Positions 1-10,388 of a DNA stretch of 64,000 bases are shown piece after piece. The translations under genes and the position numbers were made by a program. Where the stretch lies: assembly GCF_004341245.1 (NCBI RefSeq), contig NZ_SLWY01000010.1, positions 1 through 64,000 of the forward strand, given 5' to 3'. The DNA comes from Plasticicumulans lactativorans. GTDB lineage: Bacteria; Pseudomonadota; Gammaproteobacteria; Competibacterales; Competibacteraceae. Position 1 is the stretch's first letter; every line of letters begins with the position of its first letter. Below the pieces are notes generated by a model that had not been told where the DNA came from, did not search any database, and saw only the letters and a program-made list of their open reading frames with translations.

Positions 1-44
1 ACCTGTTCGAGCTGGTGCCCGAACTGACCCGTGCCCTCAGCTGA
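1..44 (+). CDS. C-terminal tail of an upstream gene (partial)
   Basis: An open frame enters from the left edge and stops at TGA 42-44, giving a 13-residue tail (LFELVPELTRALS). It is too short to identify. It lies 80 bp upstream of the acyl-CoA dehydrogenase on the same strand, so it could be the preceding gene of the same transcription unit. Confidence 0.4.
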   Translation, partial: LFELVPELTRALS

Positions 45-124
45 AACCCCCACCCCCGCCACTCCCCCTGCGCGCGCAACCCCGGGGGCGCGCGCCGTAA
101 CCGATCTCCAGGAGCCGTACCGTC

Positions 125-1906
125 ATGAGCAGCTACACCGCACCGATCCGCGACATGAGCTTCGTCATCAACGAACTGGCCGGCCTCGATGCCGTCACCG
201 CCCTGCCCGGTTGCGAGGAGGTCGGTGCCGAGCTGGTCGAGGCGGTGCTGGAGGAGGCCGGCAAGCTCGCCGCGAGCGTGCTCGACCCGCTGAACCACGC
301 CGGCGACCGCAACGGCGCGCGCTGGACCGAGGCCGGCGTGATCGCCGCGCCGGGCTTCAAGGACGCCTACTGGCAGTTCGTCGAGGGCGGCTGGAACGGC
401 CTCGCCTGTCCGGTCGACTACGAGGGGCAGGGCCTGCCCGAACTGCTCGGCACCGCCACCCACGAGATGTGGAACGCCGCCAACATGTCCTTCGCGCTGT
501 GCCCGATGCTGACGCTCGGCGCGATCGAGGCGATCAACCACTACGCGGTCGACGCGCTGAAGGACGCCTACCTGCCGAACATGGTGTCGGGCCGCTGGAC
601 CGGCACGATGAACCTGACCGAGCCGCAGGCCGGCTCGGACCTCGCCGCCGTGCGCAGCAAGGCGGTGCCCGACGGCGACGCCTACCGCATCACCGGGCAG
701 AAGATCTTCATCACCTGGGGCGACCACGACATGACCGAGAACGTCGTGCACCTGGTGCTCGCGCGGCTGCCCGACGCGCCCCCCGGCGTCAAGGGCATCT
801 CGCTGTTCCTGGTGCCGAAGTTCGTGCTCGACGCCGACGGCGCGCCGGCGACGCGCAACGGCGTCCACTGCGTCTCGATCGAGCACAAGCTCGGCATCCA
901 CGGCAGCCCGACCTGCGTGCTCGCCTTCGAGGACGCCGTCGGCTACCTGGTCGGCACCGCCAACAAGGGCCTCGCGCACATGTTCACGATGATGAACGAG
1001 GCGCGCCTGAAGGTCGGCCTGCAGGGCGTGGCGATCGCCGAGCGCGCCTACCAGCAGGCGCGCTGGTACGCCAACGACCGCGTGCAGGGTCGCACCGTGC
1101 GCGACAGGGGCGAGGCCAGGTCGCCGATCATCGGCCACCCCGACGTGCGCCGCATGCTGCTGACAATGAAGGCGCAGACCGAGGCGATGCGCGCGCTGGC
1201 CTACACCACCGCCGCGCAGGTCGACATCGCCCGCCGCCACCCCGACGAGGCCGAGCGCCGGCGCGCGCAGGCGCGCGTCGACCTGATGATCCCGATCGTC
1301 AAGGGCTGGAGCACCGAGACCGGTCAGGACGTGACCTCGATCGGCATCCAGGTGCACGGCGGCATGGGCTACGTCGAGGAGACCGGCGCGGCGCAGTACT
1401 TCCGCGATGCGCGCATCACCACGATCTACGAGGGCACCACCGCGATCCAGGCCAACGACCTGGTCGGGCGCAAGCTCGCGCACGACCGCGGCAGCGCGAT
1501 GCAGGCGCTGCTCGCCGACATGCGCGCCACGCTGGCCGAACTCGCCGATGCCCCCGGCGACGACCTCGCCGCGATCCGCGCCGGCCTCGCCCCGGCGGTC
1601 GACGCCCTCGCCGAGGTTACCGACTGGGTGGTCGCGAACCACGAGACCGATCCCGCCGAGGTGCTGGGTGCCGCCTACAACGTGCTGATGCTCGCCGGCT
1701 GCGTCTGCGGCGGCTGGCAGATGGCGCGCGCCGCGCTCGCCGCCACGCGCAAGCTCGTCGCCGGCGACGATCCGGCGTTCCACGAGGCCAAGCTGCTCAC
1801 CGCGCGCTTCTACGCCGAGCAGATCCTGCCGCGCGCCGGCGCGCTGCTCACCGGCGCCAAGGCCGGCGCGCGCACGCTGATGGCGCTGGCGCCCGAGCAG
1901 TTCTGA
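125..1906 (+). CDS. Acyl-CoA dehydrogenase (long form with extra C-terminal domain)
   Basis: A 593-residue flavoprotein that oxidises acyl-CoA to 2-enoyl-CoA in the cytoplasm, passing electrons to ETF. The middle-domain signature GTMNLTEPQAGSDL lies near residues 160-173, and the C-terminal helical domain carries QVHGGMGYVEETG and the RDARITTIYEGTT segment. Length and the extra C-terminal module match the roughly 590-600-residue DmdC/FadE-like subfamily rather than the 380-residue short-chain enzymes. ATG 125 follows a CAGGAG ribosome site at about 110-115. Substrate chain length cannot be read from sequence. A beta-oxidation cluster lies at 33-40 kb, but this gene is not part of it. Confidence 0.9.
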   Translation: MSSYTAPIRDMSFVINELAGLDAVTALPGCEEVGAELVEAVLEEAGKLAASVLDPLNHAGDRNGARWTEAGVIAAPGFKDAYWQFVEGGWNGLACPVDYEGQGLPELLGTATHEMWNAANMSFALCPMLTLGAIEAINHYAVDALKDAYLPNMVSGRWTGTMNLTEPQAGSDLAAVRSKAVPDGDAYRITGQKIFITWGDHDMTENVVHLVLARLPDAPPGVKGISLFLVPKFVLDADGAPATRNGVHCVSIEHKLGIHGSPTCVLAFEDAVGYLVGTANKGLAHMFTMMNEARLKVGLQGVAIAERAYQQARWYANDRVQGRTVRDRGEARSPIIGHPDVRRMLLTMKAQTEAMRALAYTTAAQVDIARRHPDEAERRRAQARVDLMIPIVKGWSTETGQDVTSIGIQVHGGMGYVEETGAAQYFRDARITTIYEGTTAIQANDLVGRKLAHDRGSAMQALLADMRATLAELADAPGDDLAAIRAGLAPAVDALAEVTDWVVANHETDPAEVLGAAYNVLMLAGCVCGGWQMARAALAATRKLVAGDDPAFHEAKLLTARFYAEQILPRAGALLTGAKAGARTLMALAPEQF

Positions 1907-2262
1907 GCTGCGGGCCGCCGATGCGGCCCGATGCGGGGGAGCAGGGGGGCGGCCGTGCGGCCGCCCCCTTCGCTCGTCGGCACCCGCAGGCGGCATCGCT
2001 CCGACATGCGCGGATCGTCACGGCGGTCGCGGGGCGCCATCGCCGGGTGGCTGCGCCGGCGCCCGGCCCGGCGCCCATCGGCTATACCTGACGGGCGCGG
2101 ACGTCGAGGATGTCATGTGCTCCGCCGCCCGCTGCGGTGGGCGGGGCGCAGGCAGGGCAGGCGCGGGGCCGGGCGTGCCCGGCCGGCCATACCTGTCATC
2201 GAGCGGATTCGGCCAGCGACGGCTGCGCCCCATCAACCCGAACGCGATGGAGGAGGCCCGTC
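1907..2262. other. Non-coding gap between acyl-CoA dehydrogenase and NlpC/P60-like gene
   Basis: Apart from the two hairpins near its left end, this 356-bp stretch shows no recognisable gene or clear promoter. The open frame of the next gene extends back to 2110 but has no ribosome site there. Confidence 0.5.
1912..1968 (+). terminator. Tandem GC-rich hairpins after acyl-CoA dehydrogenase
   Basis: Two stem-loops follow the stop codon within 65 bp: GGGCCGC/GCGGCCC around a CGAT loop (1912-1929), and a longer stem GGGGGCGGC/GCCGCCCCC (1945-1968). The second is followed by TTCGCTCG rather than a clean T run, so intrinsic termination is plausible but not certain. Confidence 0.4.
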
Positions 2263-3162
2263 ATGCTCAGCCCGGCGCTCTATGTGAAGGCGTATGCCGA
2301 CCTGTGGTCGTGGATGGTCGTCGACGGCGACTGGGTCTACACCAGCACGCCGATCGTCAACTACCTGCAGAACGGTCTCGGCGGCCGTTCCGCCAGTGCG
2401 AAGCTCGCCTACAAGACCTTCATGTCGAAGCTCGCCACGGTGACGAAGATCCCGGGCGTCGCCGTCGCCAAGACCTTCAACTATCAGGACTACGACTACA
2501 TCAACGCGTCGATCGCGCGCACCTTCATCGGCAAGGCCTGCCCGTGGGAGATCCAGGAGACGATCCAGCTCGGCTCGCTGATCGGCGCGGTCGGCGCCGA
2601 TGACACCTACACCTACTGCAACGACAGCATCGGCACCGACTGCGGCGGCTTCGTCGCCAACTACTGGGGCATCGGCGTGCCGCACATGGACAACCCGAAT
2701 CCGTTCGGCGCGACCGGCATTTCGCCGCGCAGCTTCTGGGCCGACAGCAAGACCTGGCCGGACGTGCTGCGCCGGCGGCGCACCGCGGCGAGCGCGATCG
2801 AACCCGGCGACGCGGCGATCTTCTTCAAGGACATCAAGGACAACAACCCTGACATCGCCAAGCAGCGCAACGCCGACGGCAAGCTGATCGCCGGCACCGG
2901 CTCGGAGGCCTTTCACATCGGTGTCGTCAACCGGGTGTCGGCGGCGGGCAACACCCTCTCGATGCTCGAGGTCGCCGAGTCGAGCGGTGGGCGTTCGATC
3001 TACGGCGGCGACGGCGTCAACGTGCGCGCGGTGGGCGTCAGCGGCAGCGGCAAGTCCGGGCCGTACGCCTACGCCGAAACCGGCAGCAACGAACGCATCT
3101 ACTTCGTCGCGCCGCCGGCCGGCTGCGGACCGGAGATGCCGTACAGCTACGGCGAGGAGTGA
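2263..3162 (+). CDS. Hypothetical protein with NlpC/P60-like cysteine-peptidase motifs
   Basis: A 299-residue protein with no signal peptide visible. I do not recognise a named family. Three motifs occur in the order and spacing of the NlpC/P60 papain-like fold: DCGGFVANYWG with candidate nucleophile Cys127 (compare DCSGFV), PGDAAIFF at 181-188 (compare PGDLVFF), and FHIGVV with candidate catalytic His218 (compare HVGIY). Such folds cleave peptidoglycan stem peptides or act as amidases; the substrate here is unknown. ATG 2263 is preceded by GGAGGAGG at about 2249-2256, which favours it over the upstream in-frame start at 2110. It stands alone between the dehydrogenase and the Liv operon. Confidence 0.6.
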   Translation: MLSPALYVKAYADLWSWMVVDGDWVYTSTPIVNYLQNGLGGRSASAKLAYKTFMSKLATVTKIPGVAVAKTFNYQDYDYINASIARTFIGKACPWEIQETIQLGSLIGAVGADDTYTYCNDSIGTDCGGFVANYWGIGVPHMDNPNPFGATGISPRSFWADSKTWPDVLRRRRTAASAIEPGDAAIFFKDIKDNNPDIAKQRNADGKLIAGTGSEAFHIGVVNRVSAAGNTLSMLEVAESSGGRSIYGGDGVNVRAVGVSGSGKSGPYAYAETGSNERIYFVAPPAGCGPEMPYSYGEE

Positions 3163-3472
3163 ACCGCCGCAGCGGGCAACGCCCTGCGCGGGGTGCCGCC
3201 TCGAATCGCCCGCCACCCGTTCGAAGGGAGCCGCTCCGGCGGCTGCGCGGCCGTTCCGCGAACGCCTGTCATGCGCTGCGGGCACGCTCGATGCCCGTCC
3301 AGGATGCGCGGGCCGGCGGCATGGTCTACGTTTATGCGCATTGCCTGCCGCTATCGGGGATGTCGATGGCGGTGGATTTCGCCTAACCACGGTCCGTCCG
3401 CATCTCCCCCTATCGAGCGCCATCGAGGCTGCGGCCATCGGCGCGACGGGCGCGACCGTAGCCGGAGGACAG
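3163..3472. other. Non-coding gap upstream of the Liv-type ABC operon
   Basis: A 310-bp stretch with no supported gene. A small stem-loop AGCCGC/GCGGCT occurs at 3229-3244. The operon promoter is presumably here, but I see no convincing -35/-10 pair. Confidence 0.4.
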
Positions 3473-4243
3473 ATGAGCGACGACTTCGTGCTGGAAACCC
3501 GCCAGCTCGTGAAGGAGTTTCGGGGCTTCGTCGCGGTCGACCACGTCGACCTGAAGGTGCGCCGGGGCCACATCCATGCGCTGATCGGCCCCAACGGTGC
3601 CGGCAAGACCACGGTCTTCAACCTGCTGACCAAGTTCCTGACGCCGACGCGCGGCCAGATCCACTTCAACGGCGCCGACATCACCTATGCCAAGCCGGCC
3701 GAGATCGCGCGCAGGGGCATCGTGCGCTCGTTCCAGATCTCGGCGGTGTTCCCGCACCTGACCGCGCTCGAGAACGTGCGCGTGGCGCTGCAGCGCTCGC
3801 TCGGCACCTCGTTCCACTTCTGGCGCTCCGGGCGCTCGCTCGAGGTGCTGAACGCGCGCGCCGAGGCGCTGCTCGCCGACGTCGGCCTGAGCGACTACCG
3901 CGACACGGTGACCGTGGAGATGCCCTACGGACGCAAGCGCGCGCTGGAGATCGCCACCACGCTCGCGCTCGAACCCGAGCTGATGCTGCTCGACGAGCCC
4001 ACCCAGGGCATGGGCCACGAGGATGTCGACAAGGTCGCCGAGCTGATCAAGCGGGTGTCGGCCGGGCGCACCATCCTGATGGTCGAGCACAACCTGAGCG
4101 TGGTGTCGAAGCTCGCCGACCGCATCACCGTGCTGGCGCGCGGCGCGGTGCTGGCCGAGGGCGACTACGCGACGGTGTCGCAGGACCCGAAGGTGCGCGA
4201 GGCCTACATGGGCAAGTCCGACGACGCGGCCGGAGGCCACTGA
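3473..4243 (+). CDS. livG: Branched-chain amino acid-type ABC transporter ATPase (LivG-like)
   Basis: A 256-residue ATPase of the HAAT family that energises import with the LivF-like partner. Walker A GPNGAGKTT is at residues 39-47. The LivG-type long insert after the Q-loop (FQISAVFPHLTALENV) is present, the signature is MPYGRKRALEIA instead of LSGGQ, as is usual for LivG, and Walker B LMLLDEPTQGMG follows. ATG 3473 follows GGAGGAC at 3463-3469. It is the first gene of five co-directional transporter genes and is separated from the next by 2 bp. Substrate could be branched-chain amino acids, urea, amides or aromatic acids; the cluster does not decide this. Confidence 0.9.
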   Translation: MSDDFVLETRQLVKEFRGFVAVDHVDLKVRRGHIHALIGPNGAGKTTVFNLLTKFLTPTRGQIHFNGADITYAKPAEIARRGIVRSFQISAVFPHLTALENVRVALQRSLGTSFHFWRSGRSLEVLNARAEALLADVGLSDYRDTVTVEMPYGRKRALEIATTLALEPELMLLDEPTQGMGHEDVDKVAELIKRVSAGRTILMVEHNLSVVSKLADRITVLARGAVLAEGDYATVSQDPKVREAYMGKSDDAAGGH

Positions 4244-4245
4244 AC

Positions 4246-4968
4246 ATGACCAGTGCCTTCCAGCCCGACTTCGAGCAGTTGCACGTCGAGGACCTGCACG
4301 CCTTCTACGGCGAGTCGCACATCCTGCACGGCATCGATCTGCGCGTTAACCGCGGCGAACTGGTCACGCTGCTCGGGCGCAACGGCGCCGGCAAGACCAC
4401 CACGCTGCGCGCGATCCTCGGCCTGACCGGCCGGCGCACCGGCCGCATCAGCCTGAACGGCCGCGACATCATCGGCTGGCCGACGCACCGCATCGCGCAC
4501 CTCGGCGTGGGCTACTGCCCGGAGGAGCGCGGCATCTTCGCCAGCCTGTCGGTGGAGGAGAACCTGCTGCTGCCGCCGGCGGTGCGCTCGGGGGGCATGG
4601 GCGTGGAGGAGATCTACGCGATGTTCCCGAACCTCGCCGAACGCCGCCGCAGCCAGGGCACGCGGCTCTCCGGCGGCGAGCAGCAGATGCTGGCGATGGC
4701 GCGCATCCTGCGCACCGGTGCCAACCTGCTGCTGCTCGACGAGATCACCGAGGGGCTGGCGCCGGTGATCGTGCAGAAGCTCGGCGAGGTGCTGACGGCG
4801 CTCAAGGCCAAGGGCTACACCGTGATCCTGGTCGAGCAGAACTTCCGCTTCGCCGCGCCGCTCGCCGATCGCCACTACGTGATCGAGCACGGGCGGGTGG
4901 TCGACGAGATCGCGCGCGCCGCGCTGCCCGGCAAGATGGATGCGCTGCACACGCGGCTCGGGGTCTAG
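4246..4968 (+). CDS. livF: Branched-chain amino acid-type ABC transporter ATPase (LivF-like)
   Basis: A 240-residue second ATPase of the HAAT transporter. It has Walker A GRNGAGKTT (44-52), canonical signature LSGGEQQML, Walker B NLLLLDEITEGLAP and the H-loop region VEQNFRFA. Short length and the ENLLLPP region fit LivF. It begins 2 bp after the LivG-like stop codon, so the two are almost certainly translationally coupled. The periplasmic binding protein gene follows after 82 bp. Confidence 0.9.
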   Translation: MTSAFQPDFEQLHVEDLHAFYGESHILHGIDLRVNRGELVTLLGRNGAGKTTTLRAILGLTGRRTGRISLNGRDIIGWPTHRIAHLGVGYCPEERGIFASLSVEENLLLPPAVRSGGMGVEEIYAMFPNLAERRRSQGTRLSGGEQQMLAMARILRTGANLLLLDEITEGLAPVIVQKLGEVLTALKAKGYTVILVEQNFRFAAPLADRHYVIEHGRVVDEIARAALPGKMDALHTRLGV

Positions 4969-5050
4969 CCCCGGCACCGCGCACGGCCGCGTGAGGGGCG
5001 CGGCCACCCCGCTTCGCTACCCGAACACAACACCCGAGGAGGACCTCGTC

Positions 5051-6268
5051 ATGCATTTCGCCCGTACGCTCGCCGCCACTGCCGTGACCGTCGCGCTCAC
5101 CGCCGGCGCGGCCGCCCACGCCGCCATCTCCGACGACGCCGTGAAGATCGGTATCCTCACCGACCTGTCGGGCACCTATTCGGACCTCGCCGGGCCGGGC
5201 GTGGTCGTCGCCGCGGAGATGGCGATCGCCGACGTCGGCGGCAAGGTCGCCGGCAAGCCGGTCGTGCTGCTCAAGGCCGATCACCAGAACAAGGCCGACA
5301 TCGCCGCCAACAAGGCGCGCGAATGGGGTGACGTGGAGAAGGTCGACGCCTACGTCGACCTGGTGACCACCAGCACCGCGCTGGCGGTGATGGAGATCGC
5401 CAAGCAGAACCAGAAGGTGGTGCTGATCTCGGGCGCTGGTTCGTCGCGCATCACCAACGAGGACTGCAACCCGACCACGGTGCACTGGACCTACGACACC
5501 TACGCGCTGGCCAAGGGCACCGGTTCGGCGGTGGTGAAGGAGGGCGGCAAGACCTGGTTCTTCCTGACCGCCGACTACGCCTTCGGCCAGAACCTGCAGA
5601 AGGACGTGGCGGCGGTGGTCGAGGCCAACGGCGGCAAGGTGCTCGGCGCGGTCAAGCACCCGTTCCCGGCGAGCGACTTCAGCTCCTTCATCCTGCAGGC
5701 GCAGGCCTCGGGGGCGCAGGTGATCGGGCTCGCCAACGCCGGTTCCGATACCACCAACGCGATCAAGGCGGCGAACGAGTTCGGCGTGGTGCAGGGTGGG
5801 CAGAAGCTCGCCGGCCTGCTGGTGTTCATCTCCGACGTGCACAGCCTGGGGCTGCCGGTGGCGCAGGGGCTGACGCTGACCACCGGCTTCTACTGGGACT
5901 ACGACGACAAGACCCGCGAGTGGTCGAAGCGCTTCTTCGACAAGACCGGCAAGATGCCGACGATGGTGCAGGCGGGGGTGTATTCCTCGCTGATGCATTA
6001 CTTCAAGGCGATCGAGGCGACCGGCTCCGACGACGGCCCGACGGTGGTGAAGAAGATGAAGGAGACCCCGGTCGAGGACTTCTTCGCGCGCAACGGCAAG
6101 ATTCGCGAGGACGGGCGCATGGTCCACGACATGTACCTCGCCGAGGTGAAGAAACCGGCCGAGAGCAAGGCGCCGTGGGACTACTACAAGATCCTGCGGG
6201 TGATCCCCGGTGACGAGGCCTACCTGCCGCTCGCCGAGAGCAAGTGCCCGCTGGTGAAGAAGTCCTGA
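5051..6268 (+). CDS. ABC transporter periplasmic substrate-binding protein (LivK-like)
   Basis: A 405-residue periplasmic receptor of the type I binding-protein fold. A signal peptide of about 24 residues (MHFARTLAATAVTVALTAG, then AAAHA) precedes the mature start AISDDAVKIGILTDLSG, typical of Peripla_BP_6. It would deliver ligand to the two permeases. Start ATG 5051 has GAGGAGG at 5036-5042. Placing the receptor third, between the ATPases and permeases, is a rearranged order compared with E. coli livKHMGF. A strong hairpin follows the stop codon, which may protect its mRNA and lower downstream expression. Ligand unknown; the family often binds amino acids, amides, urea or aromatic acids. Confidence 0.88.
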   Translation: MHFARTLAATAVTVALTAGAAAHAAISDDAVKIGILTDLSGTYSDLAGPGVVVAAEMAIADVGGKVAGKPVVLLKADHQNKADIAANKAREWGDVEKVDAYVDLVTTSTALAVMEIAKQNQKVVLISGAGSSRITNEDCNPTTVHWTYDTYALAKGTGSAVVKEGGKTWFFLTADYAFGQNLQKDVAAVVEANGGKVLGAVKHPFPASDFSSFILQAQASGAQVIGLANAGSDTTNAIKAANEFGVVQGGQKLAGLLVFISDVHSLGLPVAQGLTLTTGFYWDYDDKTREWSKRFFDKTGKMPTMVQAGVYSSLMHYFKAIEATGSDDGPTVVKKMKETPVEDFFARNGKIREDGRMVHDMYLAEVKKPAESKAPWDYYKILRVIPGDEAYLPLAESKCPLVKKS

Positions 6269-6277
6269 GTCGGGGGC

Positions 6278-6302
6278 GGGGCGGCGAGGCGCTCGCCGCC
6301 CC
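6278..6302 (+). repeat. Intercistronic stem-loop between binding protein and permease
   Basis: An 11-bp perfect stem (GGGGCGGCGAG / CTCGCCGCCCC) with a 3-nt loop sits 9 bp after the binding-protein stop. It has no T run. Such hairpins between a highly expressed receptor gene and its permease gene commonly act as attenuators or 3'-end stabilisers; that role is inferred. Confidence 0.6.
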
Positions 6303-6335
6303 GGAGCGCATCAGCCGTCTGCCCGGGGAGCCGTG

Positions 6336-7220
6336 ATGGACCTGTTCAACATTCCGCTGCCGGCGATACTCAGCCAACTGGTCGTCGGGCTGATCAACGG
6401 CTCGTTCTACGCGCTGCTGAGCCTGGGGCTGGCGATCATCTTCGGCCTGCTCAACATCATCAACTTCGCGCACGGCGCGCAGTACATGCTGGGCGCCTTC
6501 GCGGCCTGGTTCGGGCTGCAGTACCTCGGCATCAACTATTGGGTGGCGCTGCTCGTCGCGCCGCTCGCGGTCGGTGCCTTCGGCATGCTGCTCGAACGCA
6601 CGATGCTGAGCCGCCTGTACCGCGAGGATCACCTCTACGGCCTGCTGCTGACCTTCGGCCTGGCGCTGATCATCGAGGGCCTGTTCGTGCAGGGCTTCGG
6701 CGTCTCCGGCAACCCCTACGCCACGCCCGAGGCGCTGCGCGGACCGGTCAACCTCGGCTTCATGATGCTGCCGAAGTACCGCCTGTGGGTGATCGTGGTC
6801 TCGGTGGTGGTGTGCATCGCCTGCTGGCTGGTGATCGAGCGCACCAAGCTCGGCGCCTACCTGCGCGCCGGCACCGAGAACCCGCGCCTGCTGCAGGCCT
6901 TCGGCGTCAACGTGCCGCTGATGATCACGCTCACCTACGGCTTCGGCGTCGCCCTCGCGGCGCTCGCCGGGGTGCTGGCGGCACCGATCTTCCAGGTCAG
7001 CCCGAAGATGGGCTCCGACCTGATCATCGTGGTGTTCGCGGTGGTGGTGATCGGCGGCATGGGGTCGATCCTCGGCTCGATCGTCACCGGCCTCGGCCTC
7101 GGCGTGATCGAGGGCGCAACCAAGGTGGTGTGGCCCGAGGCCTCGAACACGGTGATCTTCGTGATCATGGCCATCGTGCTGCTGGTGCGCCCCGCCGGCC
7201 TGTTCGGCAAAGAGAAATGA
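6336..7220 (+). CDS. livH: Branched-chain amino acid-type ABC permease (LivH-like)
   Basis: A 294-residue inner-membrane permease with about eight hydrophobic segments and the family hallmark near the N-terminus, LVVGLINGSFYALLSLGLAI, followed by GLLNIINFAHGAQYMLGA. The C-terminal GGMGSILGSIVTGLGLGVIEG segment is the coupling-helix region that contacts the ATPases. GTG 6333 and ATG 6336 are adjacent in frame; ATG 6336 is preferred, with GGGGAG upstream at 6325-6330. It pairs with the LivM-like permease 39 bp downstream. Confidence 0.9.
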   Translation: MDLFNIPLPAILSQLVVGLINGSFYALLSLGLAIIFGLLNIINFAHGAQYMLGAFAAWFGLQYLGINYWVALLVAPLAVGAFGMLLERTMLSRLYREDHLYGLLLTFGLALIIEGLFVQGFGVSGNPYATPEALRGPVNLGFMMLPKYRLWVIVVSVVVCIACWLVIERTKLGAYLRAGTENPRLLQAFGVNVPLMITLTYGFGVALAALAGVLAAPIFQVSPKMGSDLIIVVFAVVVIGGMGSILGSIVTGLGLGVIEGATKVVWPEASNTVIFVIMAIVLLVRPAGLFGKEK

Positions 7221-7259
7221 ACCCGCGGCGGCAGCCCGTCCGCCCGTAACGAGACCGCC

Positions 7260-8198
7260 ATGTACCAGAAGGCGCTTTACACCGCTCTGCTGCTGCTCGG
7301 GCTGGTCGCGCCCTACGCGATCTACCCGGTGTTCCTGATGAAGGTGCTGTGCTTCGCGCTGTTCGCCTGCGCCTTCAACCTGCTGCTCGGCTTTGCCGGG
7401 CTGCTGTCGTTCGGCCACGCGGCCTTCTTCGGGCTCGCCGGCTACGTCTGCGGCCACGTGCTGAAGGTCTGGGGGCTGCCGACCGAGCTCGGCCTGATCG
7501 TCGGCACGCTGGCCGCGGGCGCGCTCGGGCTCGCCGTGGGGGCGCTGGCGATCCGTCGCCAGGGCATCTACTTCGCGATGATCACGCTGGCGCTGTCGCA
7601 GATGGTGTACTTCTTCTTCCTGCAGGCGCCCTTCACCGGCGGCGAGAACGGCCTGCAGGGCGTGCCGCGCGGGCATTTTCTCGGCGTCGTCGACCTGCGC
7701 AGCGATCTCGCGCTCTATTACGTCGTGCTGGCGGTCTTCGTCGCCGGTTTCTGGCTGGTGCAGCGCACCGTGGACTCGCCGTTCGGGCAGGTGCTGAAGG
7801 CCATCCGCGAGAACGAACCGCGCGCGATCTCGCTCGGCTACGAGGTCGATCGCTACAAGCTGGTGGCCTTCGTGCTGTCGGCGAGCCTCGCGGGCCTTGC
7901 CGGGGCGCTGAAGTCGGTGGTGCTGCAACTCGCCTCGCTTGGCGACGCGCACTGGCACATGTCGGGCGAGGTGGTGCTGATGACCCTGCTCGGTGGCATG
8001 GGCACGATCCTCGGCCCGGTCGTCGGCGCGGCCACCGTGGTGACGCTGCAGAACTACCTGGCTTCCAGCCCGATCGGCAGCTACGTGCCGGCACCGGTGG
8101 TGCTCGGCGTGATCTTCGTGCTCTGCGTGCTGGCCTTCCGCCGCGGCATCGTCGGCGAACTCGCCGCGCTGGTGCGCAAGAACCTCAACCTCGGCTGA
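7260..8198 (+). CDS. livM: Branched-chain amino acid-type ABC permease (LivM-like)
   Basis: A 312-residue second permease. The N-terminal part has the LivM signature CAFNLLLGFAGLLSFGHAAFF. The EAA-like loop GLAGALKSVVL and the C-terminal GGMGTILGPVVGAATVV complete the family pattern. It is the last gene of the livG-F-K-H-M unit and is followed by the tRNA cluster on the opposite strand. I see no plus-strand terminator directly after it; the terminator at 8264-8292 has its T run on the minus-strand side. Confidence 0.9.
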   Translation: MYQKALYTALLLLGLVAPYAIYPVFLMKVLCFALFACAFNLLLGFAGLLSFGHAAFFGLAGYVCGHVLKVWGLPTELGLIVGTLAAGALGLAVGALAIRRQGIYFAMITLALSQMVYFFFLQAPFTGGENGLQGVPRGHFLGVVDLRSDLALYYVVLAVFVAGFWLVQRTVDSPFGQVLKAIRENEPRAISLGYEVDRYKLVAFVLSASLAGLAGALKSVVLQLASLGDAHWHMSGEVVLMTLLGGMGTILGPVVGAATVVTLQNYLASSPIGSYVPAPVVLGVIFVLCVLAFRRGIVGELAALVRKNLNLG

Positions 8199-8263
8199 TC
8201 ACCCGCCGCCGTACGTGCCTGCTGCGGCTGTCGGCGGCATCGCGCCCGCGGCGTCCGCGCGGC

Positions 8264-8292
8264 AAAAAAGAAGGCCGCCTTGCGGCGGCCTC
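8264..8292 (-). terminator. Rho-independent terminator of the tRNA operon
   Basis: Read on the minus strand this is GGCCGCC, a GCAA tetraloop, GGCGGCC, then TTCTTTTTT. It begins 7 bp after the 3' CCA of the last tRNA-Ala and ends the tRNA transcript. Confidence 0.88.
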
Positions 8293-8298
8293 GAATCT

Positions 8299-8374
<76 letters not shown>

Positions 8375-8384
8375 GATGTACGGG

Positions 8385-8460
8385 TGGCGTCCCCAAGGGG
8401 ATTCGAACCCCTGTTACTGCCGTGAAAGGGCGGTGTCCTAGGCCTCTAGACGATGGGGAC
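8385..8460 (-). tRNA. tRNA-Glu (TTC)
   Basis: A 76-nt tRNA with encoded CCA. Acceptor 5' strand GTCCCCA, anticodon arm CCGCC-CTTTCAC-GGCGG with anticodon TTC, and T arm AGGGG-TTCGAAT-CCCCT. It lies between two identical tRNA-Ala genes, 10 bp from the downstream one. It is downstream of gltX and glnS on the same strand, so its cognate synthetase is encoded nearby. Confidence 0.97.
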
Positions 8461-8490
8461 GCGGAAATCAAGTGTCCTGCGACGGGCGGG

Positions 8491-8566
<76 letters not shown>

Positions 8567-8584
8567 GTCTCGCCGGAGACGCGC

Positions 8585-8612
8585 ATTATAGGGAGGAAGG
8601 GGCAGGTGTCAA
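8585..8612 (-). promoter_or_regulatory. Consensus sigma-70 promoter of the tRNA cluster
   Basis: On the minus strand TTGACA (8607-8612) and TATAAT (8585-8590), both perfect, are separated by 16 bp. Transcription would start near 8578, 12 nt before the first tRNA-Ala. It lies in the 71-bp gap after the glnS stop codon, so the tRNAs need not depend on read-through from glnS. Confidence 0.88.
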
Positions 8613-8624
8613 TCGGCCTGCCCC
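8599..8624 (-). repeat. Inverted repeat enclosing the -35 box
   Basis: GGGGCAGG and CCTGCCCC (8 bp, perfect) flank a 10-nt centre that contains the TTGACA -35 element. In glnS mRNA this could form a terminator-like hairpin followed by TTCCTCCCT; as DNA it could be an operator. Its role is unknown. Confidence 0.6.
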
Positions 8625-8637
8625 GCGGCGTGAACGC

Positions 8638-10308
<1,671 letters not shown>

Positions 10309-10388
10309 CGCGGGGTCCGAAAAGGCTCGTCGTAACGGTCGGGTGGGGCGTCGGGCCGCCGCCGCCGGGCGGCCGCGGCACTCGCGGG

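Noticed and set aside
31-2091. Long 686-codon open frame overlapping the acyl-CoA dehydrogenase in another frame
   Set aside because: Composition is dominated by Arg/Ala/Gly/Pro, typical of out-of-frame reading in GC-rich DNA; the real gene in the region has clear family motifs.
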